DNA from: JBECKQ01 sp040235375
GTDB taxonomy: Bacteria; Planctomycetota; Phycisphaerae; UBA1845
Direction: 5' to 3'
NCBI GenBank assembly: GCA_040235375.1
Contig: JBECKQ010000137.1
Span: forward strand, 1-43,461
Length of the DNA stretch: 43,461 nucleotides
Shown: positions 16,194 to 24,449 of the stretch, piece by piece
Layout of the letters: each line of letters starts with the position of its first letter
How positions within the stretch are numbered: the stretch's first letter is position 1
Notes under the pieces: generated by a model
Told to the model about the DNA's origin: nothing
The model's input: the letters and a program-made list of their open reading frames with translations, nothing else
Database searches by the model: none
Program-made: the position numbers and the translations under genes

Positions 16194-19100
16194 TCAGGCC
16201 GGTCGCGGGGCACGCGATCCCGCGTACATCCGCTGCTGGGCCGCGATCGCCAGGGCCACCAGGATCGCCATGATGACTCCCACAACGGCGACCGTTGTCA
16301 GGTTGGTCGTGACCGTCAGCGTCAGCGCCAGCACGAGCAGCCCGATCAGGACGAACACCACCGTGTACAGCATCCGCGGGTACAGGACCAACGGCGAGGC
16401 GATTCCAATCGAGCTGTAGGTACCGACAATGATGCCGAACAGCAGCGCGAAACTGAAACCGTGCACGCCGGGGCCGCCCAGGAAGTACAGGAACGCCACC
16501 GCAATCAGCGTCGTCAACGACGTCAGCAACGTACGCGACAGCGTCATGTTGATGCTCGAGTTGACGATGCTGGGCGTCAGCGTCTTGAGCTTGCCCCGGG
16601 TCTCGCGGATGCGGTCGAACACGACGATCGTGTCGTTCAGGCTGTAGCCGATGATCGTCAGCAAGGCGGCGACCATCGGCAGGTCTATCCTGAAGTTGCC
16701 AACTCCCAGCCAGTCCGCGACCGTGATCGCTCCCAGGGTCATGCCCACGTCGTGCACGAGGGCCACGATGCCCGCGAGACCGTACTCCATCGTTCCGAAA
16801 CGGAACCACACGTAGGCCACGATCGCCGCCAGCGCCAGCATGATCGCGATCAACGCCCGTTGTTGTGTCTGCGACGCAATCTGCGGAGCAAACTGAACGA
16901 CCTTCCGCAGCGATTTCTCCGCCGATAGCGCCTGGATCGCCTCGTCCATCTCCGGCTTGGCCAGACGCTCCTCCCACTGCACGGGATCGTCGTCGTAGAT
17001 CAGGCTCTCGTCGGATACGACCAGGGCGATCTTCGAATACTGCGGGTTGCCGCCGGCGTCCTGTCCCGCTTCCTGCAGCCCGATCACCGTGAAGTCGCGC
17101 GACTCGGACTGCTCGAACTGCGGCTGAAGCCGCATTTCCTTGAAGCGCCGGTTCACTGCCTCGATGCTCTGGGGCGGCGTCAGTTTGTCGAACACCAGCG
17201 CAACCCCGCCCTTGTACGCCCGAATGTCCGTCGGCGCCTTCGTGCCGATCACGTCGCCGAGGTACTCGGCCTCCTGCTTGATGGGGAACAGCCCGTCGGG
17301 AGCCCGCTGCGGGTCCTTCACGACCGTGAACTCGATCGGTCGATCCACCTGCAGCTCGTTGCCCATCACGCCCAGGATCGCCGCCCGAACCAGCTCCTTG
17401 TTCGGCTCGACCGTGATGACTTCAAACGCCGGAGCCTCCGTGCCGCCATGCTGGGCACCGATTTCCGACACCGTCTGCACTCGGGCGCCGGCCAGACGCG
17501 TGGCCGCCGCTTCGACGTAATCCGCCGCCTCGTCCACGCCTTTCTTGAAGGTGGCGAGGTCGACGATCGCTTCCCTCCCCTCCTTGTCGCCAGCCGAATT
17601 CATAATGATCGGCTTGGTTTCGAAGGTGGCCTCGTTGCCCGTTCCGCTGAACCCGCCCAGTGCGAGCGCGTCCTCGAACGTGGTTCGCAGAAGTACGTTC
17701 ATCTCCGTCGCCGACAGCTTGTCCGACGTCATGACGAACCGACCGCCCCCGCCCGGAGCCGGCTGAACGTTCGCCGCGCGCATCGCGTCCGCTGCGTTCT
17801 TCAGCCACTCGATGGCCGTGAGCTCCCCTTTCGGGGCGCCGTTGGCCGTGATGATCTGCCGGACCTGGGGGGCCGTCATCTCAACGCCCTTGGCCAGCTC
17901 AATCTGCACGCTGGTGCCGCCGAGGAACTCGATGTCGTAAACCTCTTCCTTGTTGGTCGCCCCGAGGTAGACAAAGAAGCCCAGTCCCCCGATCACCAGA
18001 GCCGACGACACCGGCCAGAAGAACTTCCGCAGCTTGATCCAGTCGATGTTCGGGCGGCCGATCAGCCGCAGCATCGGCAGCGACTTCACGATTCCCCTGT
18101 TCATCAGCGCGTTCAGGATGACGCGCGTCACGAACAAGGCCGTGAACATACTCGTCACGATACCGAAGCCGAGGGTCATGGCGAAGCCTTTGACCTCTTC
18201 GCTGCCCACGTATCCCAGGATGATGCATGTGATCAGCGTGGTCAGGTTCGCGTCCACGATTGTGGAGAACGCCTTTTCGTATCCTGCTTTCACCGCTTTT
18301 TTCAGCGACACGCCCCGGTCGCGCTCTTCGCGTATGCGCTCGTATATGAGCACGTTCGCGTCGACCGCCATACCGACGGTGAGCAGCAGGCCCGCGATGC
18401 CCGGGAGCGTGAACGTCGCCTCCAGCATGGCCATGATGGCCAGCACGAACAGCAGGTTCAGCATCAGGGCAATGTCGGCCAGCACGCCGGCGAACAGGTA
18501 GTAGCCGAGCATGAACACCACGACGGCCACGAACCCGTAGATCGCCCCTTGCATGCCCATCTCGCGGTTACGCTCGCCCAGCGCCGGACCCACGTTCTTC
18601 TCCAGCAGCGGCGTCTCCTTGAGCCGCGCCGGAAGAGAGCCGGCCTCCAGCTTGCGGACGATCTCGTTCACGCGATCCTCGGTGAAGTTGCCCGTGATCG
18701 TCCCGCGTTCGTTGATCTGCGACTGGATCGTGGCGTGCGAGGTCGCCGTGCCGTCCAGGAAAATCGCAAGTTCCTGCCCAATGTTGGTCCGCGTGATCTC
18801 GCCAAACTGCCGGCCGCCACGTGGATCGAGGGTGAACAGAACCGACGGCTTGCCCGTGCTCGGATCGCGCGACGCCATTGCCGATCGCAGCGACCACGGG
18901 GGGCTCTTGCGCGTCAGCCCGTACTTGCTCTGCCCCTCGTCGGCGTGGGCCAGGACGTAGTAGCGGCCCGCATACTTTTCCACGACGACCTTGCCGGACT
19001 CCTGGCGCTGCTCCGCCTCTTTCAGGTCATCCGACTGCATGAACTTCACGAAGTCCTCGACCGGGAACCAGATGTACCGATCCCGCGCCTTGGGCCGCGG

Positions 19101-20000
19101 CCCACGCTTCATCAATTGCTCGACGTACGTGTCGACAGGCTGTCGCAGCGTCGGGTCGTCGCTCTTCAGCACGGTCGGGTTGGACGCGTCGCGCTCCGCG
19201 AGGATGCGGAACTCCAGCACGCCCGCTCCGCGCAAAAGCCGCTTGAGGTCCGCGGGGTCCTCGAGCGACCCGCGCTTCGCCGACCACATGTCGTAGGATG
19301 CAACCACGGCGTCGATTTTGTCGGCATAGGACGGATGCTCGGATTTCAGTCGCTCCACTTCCTGGGCGCGCTGATCGCCCTTCATCGGGAGCACGTCGCC
19401 GAGGCGCCCAAGTGTCAGGTTCGTCGCCAGGACCTGCTCGAGCTTCTTCTCGTAGTTTTCCTGGGCGTTGACTTCCGCTTCGAAATCCCCGCTGTCTCGC
19501 GCCTTGAGGTACGCATCCCACGCCACCTGCGCCGCTTCCAGGCGCTCGCGCCGGCCCTCGACGCCGCGCACCAGGGCATCGATCGCCGCCTCGCGCTGAT
19601 CCGCGGGCAACGCTAAAGCCTGTTCGATTTCCAGCCGGGAGACGTTCAGCGCCGACAGGGCGTCACGTGTATTGTCATAGGCCTGCCGGCGCGCCTGGGC
19701 CTCCTTCGGCGGGCGAGGAAGCTGGATCTCCAGGCGGTTGTTGCCGATCGGTCGCCAGACGATGTTGAACTGCGAGTTGGGATCGACGCGGGCCTTGAGA
19801 ATGCTCATCACCCGCTCAGAGAGGTTCTGCTGCTCCGCAGACGTCATTCCCGTCGTGTCGATCTCGTAGATCAGAGACGTTCCGCCGGCCAGATCGATGC
19901 CCGGCTTGAGCCGCTCGCTCGGCGGATACAGCACGAGGATCGCCATCGCCGTCAAGCCGACGATCAGCAGCCACTTCCAAAGACGGTTTTCCGAATTCAT
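16194..20000 (-). CDS. secDF: Protein translocase SecDF, fused form
   Basis: SecD and SecF use the proton gradient to help pull proteins through SecYEG. Here they form one 1268-residue chain. The SecD part opens with a membrane helix (about 10-28) and the signature KPGIDLAGGTSLIYE, has a large periplasmic region, then five helices including GMAVDANVLIYERIREE near 543. The SecF part begins around 650 with a membrane helix, has the FLGGTSVQIEL signature and ends with helices containing YSLNDTIVVFDRIRE near 1120. Fusions occur in several bacterial groups; this one is long mainly because of extended periplasmic segments. GGAGAG lies 9 bases before the ATG. No yajC is adjacent. Confidence 0.97.
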   Translation of the reverse strand: MNSENRLWKWLLIVGLTAMAILVLYPPSERLKPGIDLAGGTSLIYEIDTTGMTSAEQQNLSERVMSILKARVDPNSQFNIVWRPIGNNRLEIQLPRPPKEAQARRQAYDNTRDALSALNVSRLEIEQALALPADQREAAIDALVRGVEGRRERLEAAQVAWDAYLKARDSGDFEAEVNAQENYEKKLEQVLATNLTLGRLGDVLPMKGDQRAQEVERLKSEHPSYADKIDAVVASYDMWSAKRGSLEDPADLKRLLRGAGVLEFRILAERDASNPTVLKSDDPTLRQPVDTYVEQLMKRGPRPKARDRYIWFPVEDFVKFMQSDDLKEAEQRQESGKVVVEKYAGRYYVLAHADEGQSKYGLTRKSPPWSLRSAMASRDPSTGKPSVLFTLDPRGGRQFGEITRTNIGQELAIFLDGTATSHATIQSQINERGTITGNFTEDRVNEIVRKLEAGSLPARLKETPLLEKNVGPALGERNREMGMQGAIYGFVAVVVFMLGYYLFAGVLADIALMLNLLFVLAIMAMLEATFTLPGIAGLLLTVGMAVDANVLIYERIREERDRGVSLKKAVKAGYEKAFSTIVDANLTTLITCIILGYVGSEEVKGFAMTLGFGIVTSMFTALFVTRVILNALMNRGIVKSLPMLRLIGRPNIDWIKLRKFFWPVSSALVIGGLGFFVYLGATNKEEVYDIEFLGGTSVQIELAKGVEMTAPQVRQIITANGAPKGELTAIEWLKNAADAMRAANVQPAPGGGGRFVMTSDKLSATEMNVLLRTTFEDALALGGFSGTGNEATFETKPIIMNSAGDKEGREAIVDLATFKKGVDEAADYVEAAATRLAGARVQTVSEIGAQHGGTEAPAFEVITVEPNKELVRAAILGVMGNELQVDRPIEFTVVKDPQRAPDGLFPIKQEAEYLGDVIGTKAPTDIRAYKGGVALVFDKLTPPQSIEAVNRRFKEMRLQPQFEQSESRDFTVIGLQEAGQDAGGNPQYSKIALVVSDESLIYDDDPVQWEERLAKPEMDEAIQALSAEKSLRKVVQFAPQIASQTQQRALIAIMLALAAIVAYVWFRFGTMEYGLAGIVALVHDVGMTLGAITVADWLGVGNFRIDLPMVAALLTIIGYSLNDTIVVFDRIRETRGKLKTLTPSIVNSSINMTLSRTLLTSLTTLIAVAFLYFLGGPGVHGFSFALLFGIIVGTYSSIGIASPLVLYPRMLYTVVFVLIGLLVLALTLTVTTNLTTVAVVGVIMAILVALAIAAQQRMYAGSRAPRPA

Positions 20001-20198
20001 GTCGTGAACTCTCCGCGCACACGCGCGATTATTGAAGATGAACGCACAACTCGTTCAGAGCAGACAGCAACGGTTACTATTGGAGAATCGAGAGCTGCGA
20101 CTACGCGCAGCCACACTTGGAGGCGGTGCGGCGGTCAGTGCTTCACGCGACGTGAGAATTCGCGCCGCCGTAAGACGCTTCCTCGCCGATCGCTCTCG

Positions 20199-20618
20199 TC
20201 AGGCCTGCGGAGGACCGTGCGCCAACTCCTGCACGCCCGCGAACATGCCCGGGTGGATATTGCCGCCGCCGTCAAGTGCCGGTGCCCGCCAGAGGGGTTT
20301 CGAATCCCCGTTCGATTCCGCCTCCAACGCCCAGTCCGCCGGCGGCGCCGTCGTCAGGTTCAGGACGGCCACCGGCTCCGACCGGAAGGAATGGGGAGCC
20401 CGCTCTATCACGAGCAGCGGCGGTACGCCCACGTCGGCCGAGCGATCATGCTTCTTCTCCGAGTGACCGCTCCGATCGGTGCTCGCCGATTTCGCCGCCG
20501 ATTGCAGGCCGGCCGAGGCTGCGCGAGCGGCGGCATACGTCGCCCCGCAGCTACTGACCGCCACCAGGGCAGTGACCATGCACCACGTTCGAATCGGTCT
20601 TTCCGGAGAATTCTTCAT
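20199..20618 (-). CDS. Small putative lipoprotein, unknown function
   Basis: This 139-residue frame starts at the ATG at 20618. The N-terminus has two arginines or lysines, a hydrophobic core (WCMVTALVAV) and a lipobox-like SSCG, so it may be lipidated at Cys 22. The mature part is Ala/Ser-rich, then has a PPLLVIERAPHSF segment; no family is recognised. Codon use is strongly GC-rich at third positions, like its neighbours. A TATAAT box lies only about 10 bases before the ATG, which supports this start over the upstream in-frame one at 20699 and implies an almost leaderless mRNA. It reads away from the gene at 21309 and toward secDF. Confidence 0.55.
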   Translation of the reverse strand: MKNSPERPIRTWCMVTALVAVSSCGATYAAARAASAGLQSAAKSASTDRSGHSEKKHDRSADVGVPPLLVIERAPHSFRSEPVAVLNLTTAPPADWALEAESNGDSKPLWRAPALDGGGNIHPGMFAGVQELAHGPPQA

Positions 20619-20628
20619 GAGACACGCA

Positions 20629-20656
20629 ATTATACCCGGGGCTGGGGTCGTCACAA
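20629..20656 (-). promoter_or_regulatory. Sigma-70-type promoter of the small lipoprotein gene
   Basis: On the minus strand TTGTGA (-35, 20651-20656) and a perfect TATAAT (-10, 20629-20634) are separated by 16 bases. Transcription should start around 20622, within about 5 bases of the ATG at 20618. No ribosome site fits in such a leader. Confidence 0.55.
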
Positions 20657-21248
20657 CTGACCGTACCAATAACGACAGCAAATTCGCCGACGCCTCCACG
20701 ACGATCCGGACGCCCGCGCGACGCCTCGGCCCGCGGCACGGACGGTCCGCATGCGGCGCTCTCGAACCCGCTCACGTCGGCGCGTGGCTTGGCCGCCCGA
20801 CCGGCGGTGCCGAACGAGAGTCCCGGGACCTGGCTGGTCTAAGCGTCCGACCTTGACCGCGGTGCCCGTTCCGGACGGTCGTCCTACGTCCGTCCATCGG
20901 CTCTGCCGGACCGACCGTCACGCCGCCCGGCGGAGCAGCCAACGTCCTATAATATGGCCGTTATTGCGCGATAAAAACCAATGCCATCGGGTCGAATTGG
21001 GCCTCCGGAAACGCCGCGCCCTGGGGTATTCAGCCCAGAAACGGACTCCGGCGGGCCATGTGAGAAGCTGTCGGAACCCTCCCCGTACCTCGAACCACAC
21101 CCGTCCGGCAGCGTACTAGGAAATATAGTTAATCGCGGTAGTCTTTTGAAAACAAATAAGTTACGCAGTCCGTGGGCTTCCACCACAACCGCGCAACAGG
21201 ACCGGATTTGTTCTGAAAGAGATTGTGGCGGGTATTCGTTCGGGCGTG

Positions 21249-21254
21249 TATAAT
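21249..21254 (+). promoter_or_regulatory. -10 box upstream of the plus-strand conserved gene
   Basis: A perfect TATAAT follows directly after TG, an extended -10-like arrangement. The -35 region is poor (TGGCGG at 17-base spacing, or TTGTGG at 20). Transcription would begin near 21261, 48 bases before the GTG start. Confidence 0.4.
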
Positions 21255-21308
21255 TCACGCTTGTTGTGAGTTCTTTCTCCTCCGCACGGTAGAAATTCGA
21301 GGTCTGAC

Positions 21309-21878
21309 GTGGAACAAGGGCAGGTGATTCAAAGGGTCGACGATCTGCAGTTCTTCCTGTATCAGCGCGCGCTGCATCCGGAGCTATTCCGGATCAATCA
21401 GGTCAAGCGGGTCGAGCAGCGGCTTTATACCGCCGAGATCTGGATCGTCGGCCTCTCCCACGTCGTGACCGTCCAGCACGGGAAGAAGTGCCTCACGGAA
21501 CTCATCACCGACGACGACGAGGTCCTGCCGAAGGTCGGCTTGGCCACCTCATTCCCGTTCCGCGGGGAGCGCGACCACACGCAGTCCTTCGGCGACGACA
21601 TGCGGTACATCCTCTCCAGCCAGGTGGAGCGGATGACGCCGAATCTGTTTCCCTCGTCGCATCGGGACCTGATGAAGTACGCTCAGAAGCGCGGGCTTTT
21701 CGTGCCGTTCGACGAATGCGAGAGTGGCGGAATCGCCCCCTTCACGTTCATGGACTACGAAGCGCGGGAGCGCGAGTTCCACGTTCACGCGTACCACGCG
21801 TTCCCGGAGTCCACGACGCTGCTCAAGACGCAATCGATTTTCGAGGTGGGGCCCAGCCGCGACCCGGACTTCCTCTGA
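21309..21878 (+). CDS. Conserved uncharacterised protein (DUF2617-like)
   Basis: The 189-residue protein starts at GTG with GAGG six bases upstream. It is soluble, without signal or membrane segment. Recognisable patterns are FFLYQRALHPELFRI near the N-terminus, SFPFRGERDHTQ in the middle, and a helix with THRD-like SSHRDLMKYAQKRG. I believe this resembles planctomycete proteins of the DUF2617 type, but this is from memory of the pattern and not from a search. It is a single-gene unit with its own promoter and terminator, which suggests a separate house-keeping role. No catalytic residues can be named. Confidence 0.75.
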   Translation: MEQGQVIQRVDDLQFFLYQRALHPELFRINQVKRVEQRLYTAEIWIVGLSHVVTVQHGKKCLTELITDDDEVLPKVGLATSFPFRGERDHTQSFGDDMRYILSSQVERMTPNLFPSSHRDLMKYAQKRGLFVPFDECESGGIAPFTFMDYEAREREFHVHAYHAFPESTTLLKTQSIFEVGPSRDPDFL

Positions 21879-21952
21879 GTCTGGCGGCGGCGAATCGGAA
21901 GTGCGGGCCGGCGGATGGCTTAATCTCACCGCCGATCAACGGGATTTCACAG

Positions 21953-21982
21953 GCGTGCAGCTTCCGGCTGCACGCTTTTTTT
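21953..21982 (+). terminator. Intrinsic terminator of the gene ending at 21878
   Basis: A 9-base perfect stem (GCGTGCAGC / GCTGCACGC) with a 5-base loop is followed by seven T residues on the plus strand. It lies 75 bases after the stop codon and just before the convergent PilZ operon end. On the minus strand the hairpin would not be followed by T residues, so it should work in one direction. Confidence 0.9.
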
Positions 21983-22013
21983 GCAGGCGCGCGGGTCCGT
22001 CGTGCCGCCGGAA

Positions 22014-22844
22014 TCAATGCCGGACAGAACTGCGGGACAACGCGGAACGCTGCTGCCGCGAGTGGCCGCGCTGGTAATCAGTCACGATCCGCGCCAGCTT
22101 GGCGAGCGTCTCACGCCCGCGCTCCGATACCTCCAGCCCGACGAACTGAATCCCGACCGAGCCGAGGCCGTCGCCTGCCGTCTGAAAGTGACGGAAAACG
22201 CCGTCGAGCACGAGCGTCTCGCCGCGCGGTCGCGGCGTGAAGGAACATCCGATCGGATCGTCCAGGGCGAAGGTGCTCTCGCGGACATCGGGGGTGAGCA
22301 AACGCATGCCGCCGGCAGATATGTCCATGATCACACCCGTCAGAACGCCACCGTCACGATCGGCCGCTGCGCGACCCGCCACGCCGCCCCGCCAGAACCG
22401 CACGTGCACTTTGCGTCCCGGCGGAGTTGCCCGGTAGTACACGCGGCGCTGAAACTCCTGCACGGCATCCGGCCACTGAAGCTCCACGCACTCCGTCGTT
22501 TGCTCGCTGCCCGCCTGCACCCGCCCGAGCACGATGCTCGCGAACAGGCACTTCTTATGCCCGCGGCGGAATGCGATCCCGACGCGGTTGCCGGTCACGA
22601 CCGCCCGGTCCCAGGGCACTACGGCGGATGCCGTCTGCTCGTCATCGTCGGCGCCCCCTGACGTGTTGCTCGGCGCGATAAGCAGCCTGCCGATGGTCGA
22701 CTCCCCGGCTACGAATCGTGACTTGAACGTCTGCCAGCCTGGCGACCCGGGCACCGTCAGGACGCACGGCGTCTCGCGATCGACTGCCGACGCAATGATC
22801 TCGTTCTTGCGCGCCTCTTCCACGTACACCAGTCTTTCTGACAC
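22014..22844 (-). CDS. PilZ-domain protein, YcgR-like (third gene of the PilZ operon)
   Basis: The 276-residue product has an N-terminal beta-rich region (about 1-125) like the YcgR-type domain that precedes PilZ in flagellar brake proteins. A PilZ domain follows with the c-di-GMP motif RVYYR (about 135) and DISAGG (about 175). Both halves of the binding motif are complete, so binding is predicted. The GTG at 22844 was chosen because GGAGG lies 8 bases upstream; an in-frame TTG at 22859 overlaps that site. The upstream PilZ gene stops 15 bases before. In YcgR such proteins slow the motor when c-di-GMP is high; that role here is inferred. Confidence 0.83.
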   Translation of the reverse strand: MSERLVYVEEARKNEIIASAVDRETPCVLTVPGSPGWQTFKSRFVAGESTIGRLLIAPSNTSGGADDDEQTASAVVPWDRAVVTGNRVGIAFRRGHKKCLFASIVLGRVQAGSEQTTECVELQWPDAVQEFQRRVYYRATPPGRKVHVRFWRGGVAGRAAADRDGGVLTGVIMDISAGGMRLLTPDVRESTFALDDPIGCSFTPRPRGETLVLDGVFRHFQTAGDGLGSVGIQFVGLEVSERGRETLAKLARIVTDYQRGHSRQQRSALSRSSVRH

Positions 22845-22859
22845 GCCGCGGTCCTCCAA

Positions 22860-23567
22860 TCAGTAGGTCTCGAGCGCCTCGCTCAAGCGCTGAATCTGCT
22901 CATCACCCTGGTCCGTCGGGTGGAACTCCAACCGCAGGATGGTCTGCTCGCTGCTCGCCGCCGCCGTCTTGCCGCGCAGCCTTGCCGGCAGGGCGAACTC
23001 GGTGTCGAACGGTCGCAGGGAGAACACGACATCGACGGCTTCCTCCAGCGTGTACCGGTCGGCGACCGACCGCTCGACCTTGCATGCCAGGCCCTGCCGG
23101 CTGACGTTCAGCAACACCCCCTCCGCGCCGGCCAGCCCCTGAGTGCCCGGCCCGCCAAGGTAGACGCGGGCACTGGGCGCGATCGCGGCGCGGACGAAGC
23201 GTCGCCGCTGCCATGTCTGCAGACAACGCGGGCATGCGATCTCAACGCATGTGCCGCCCTCGCCCTCGAGCACGTCGAGCACGTTGGTCGCAAAGAGATA
23301 CTCTGCACCGTGGACCGAAAACGCCGCCTCGCAGTACGTGCTCGGCAGCACCGGCGTTACGCCTTCATCCATTTTGACGAAAAGCGATTCGTCGCGCCGC
23401 TCGCTGAGGCTGCCTGACCACCGCATGGTGCCGGCGCCGGTTCTCGGGTTCAGCGTGACGTCGGCCTTCTGTCGCAGCGCCTGCTCGACGAGTCGCGCCG
23501 AGTCCCGTTCGCCGAGATCGATCGTGAGGTATCGGGCATCCTGGTGTGTAGCCTCCATGGGTCTCAT
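22860..23567 (-). CDS. PilZ-domain protein (second gene of the PilZ operon)
   Basis: The 235-residue product has an N-terminal beta-rich segment, a single CPRC pair near residue 125 and then a PilZ domain with RRFVR and the second motif NVSRQG, both matching the c-di-GMP consensus (RxxxR and D/NxSxxG). The ATG at 23567 overlaps the stop of the upstream gene in an ATGA junction, so the two are translationally coupled; a second methionine at 23558 is possible. The CPRC pair falls just before the PilZ arginines, and with only one pair a zinc site is unlikely unless shared. Probably a c-di-GMP effector in motility or surface behaviour. Confidence 0.78.
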   Translation of the reverse strand: MRPMEATHQDARYLTIDLGERDSARLVEQALRQKADVTLNPRTGAGTMRWSGSLSERRDESLFVKMDEGVTPVLPSTYCEAAFSVHGAEYLFATNVLDVLEGEGGTCVEIACPRCLQTWQRRRFVRAAIAPSARVYLGGPGTQGLAGAEGVLLNVSRQGLACKVERSVADRYTLEEAVDVVFSLRPFDTEFALPARLRGKTAAASSEQTILRLEFHPTDQGDEQIQRLSEALETY

Positions 23568-24343
23568 CTTCTCCGGCGTAGCGCCTTGCGTTGCTGATGG
23601 GCGACAAAGTGCGCGAGCTTGTGCCGCAATGGTGCCGCCGCTGGTGACGGCATTTCCACAAATCGCATCCCGACCTGGAGCGTGCCTCGCTCCGGTATCA
23701 CGCGAATGTGCCGCACCTGGGCAAGCGTGACCATTTCCTCCGTCCCTGGCAGCGAGAACACCAGGAACAGGCGTCCGCGGCACGCACGCTCCGTCTCTCG
23801 TGTATGCGGTGTCACCAGGCCGATGCCTCGCCCCGACACGTTGCAAACTGTCGCACTGAAGGAAGCGGCCCCGCGATCGCAGGCCATGCAGTAGTCCTCG
23901 CTCTCCGGCGTCGCGTCGCAATGGATGCCCAGCGACAGGACGGACACACGATAGTCCCGTCTGCGCTGCTGCGTTCGAATCAGATCCGGCAGTCGGATTG
24001 CCATGCCCACCACGCGTTGGCGGTCGTTGAGTTGCACGAGACGCGGAAGCTTCTGCACACGACTGTCGAACGCCAATCGCGCGTTGTCCTGCACGAAGTA
24101 GATCGTGATGCTCTGACCGGCGCACAGATCGACTCCGTCATCGATGTTCTGCGGCTTGTCGGTGCAGAGGACGCCGTCCTCGAGGCGCAGAAGCCTGATC
24201 CGAGCGGTGCGCAGCTCGCCCCCGCGACCGCTGTAGTGGATCTCGCCGCAGGAGTTGCGCGCACACGCCTCGGCAAGCACGGACTTCACGTTCGTTTCGT
24301 CACTTAAGATGCCCAGGGGCATTGCGCACAAGACCTTTCGCAT
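23564..24343 (-). CDS. PilZ-domain protein (first gene of the PilZ operon)
   Basis: The 259-residue product has an N-terminal region with a KSVLAEACARNS helix and beta strands, then a PilZ domain. The RRDYR motif (about 145) and NVSGRG (about 185) fit the c-di-GMP consensus. The C-terminus is Arg-rich (KALRRRR). The start is uncertain: the ATG at 24343 is used here, but the ATG at 24322 has an AAAGG sequence upstream and is a fair alternative; the open frame reaches 24433 without support. It is the leading gene of a three-gene unit whose members share build and orientation. Confidence 0.75.
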   Translation of the reverse strand: MRKVLCAMPLGILSDETNVKSVLAEACARNSCGEIHYSGRGGELRTARIRLLRLEDGVLCTDKPQNIDDGVDLCAGQSITIYFVQDNARLAFDSRVQKLPRLVQLNDRQRVVGMAIRLPDLIRTQQRRRDYRVSVLSLGIHCDATPESEDYCMACDRGAASFSATVCNVSGRGIGLVTPHTRETERACRGRLFLVFSLPGTEEMVTLAQVRHIRVIPERGTLQVGMRFVEMPSPAAAPLRHKLAHFVAHQQRKALRRRR

Positions 24344-24449
24344 CTGCCGGATGCGTCTGTTCTCTATAACGTCGGATGGCCTCTGAAGTGACTTGACAGA
24401 GAAGAAGTACTGGGCTGGACCGATAATGGCCACCGGCGAGACCGTCCGG

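Larger units (their letters stand above)
20619..21308. other. Divergent intergenic region, 690 bases
   Basis: This stretch separates the minus-strand lipoprotein gene from the plus-strand gene at 21309. Its left end holds the TATAAT promoter described separately. The part from about 21110 to 21260 is clearly more AT-rich than the surroundings and carries the plus-strand -10 box. The middle has no frame with a credible ribosome site; the 103-codon minus frame at 20947-21258 has no protein-like character. I looked for 6S, SRP and RNase P RNA signatures and saw none. Confidence 0.5.

Noticed and set aside
17448..19616. 722-codon plus-strand frame
   Set aside because: It lies inside secDF on the opposite strand; the secDF frame has all family motifs, and this frame is Arg/His/Leu-rich shadow sequence.
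20947..21258. 103-codon minus-strand frame in the divergent region
   Set aside because: No ribosome site, mixed composition, and it crosses the AT-rich promoter region of the plus-strand gene.
24394..24399. Perfect TTGACA on the plus strand
   Set aside because: There is no -10 box at the right distance and no plus-strand gene follows.
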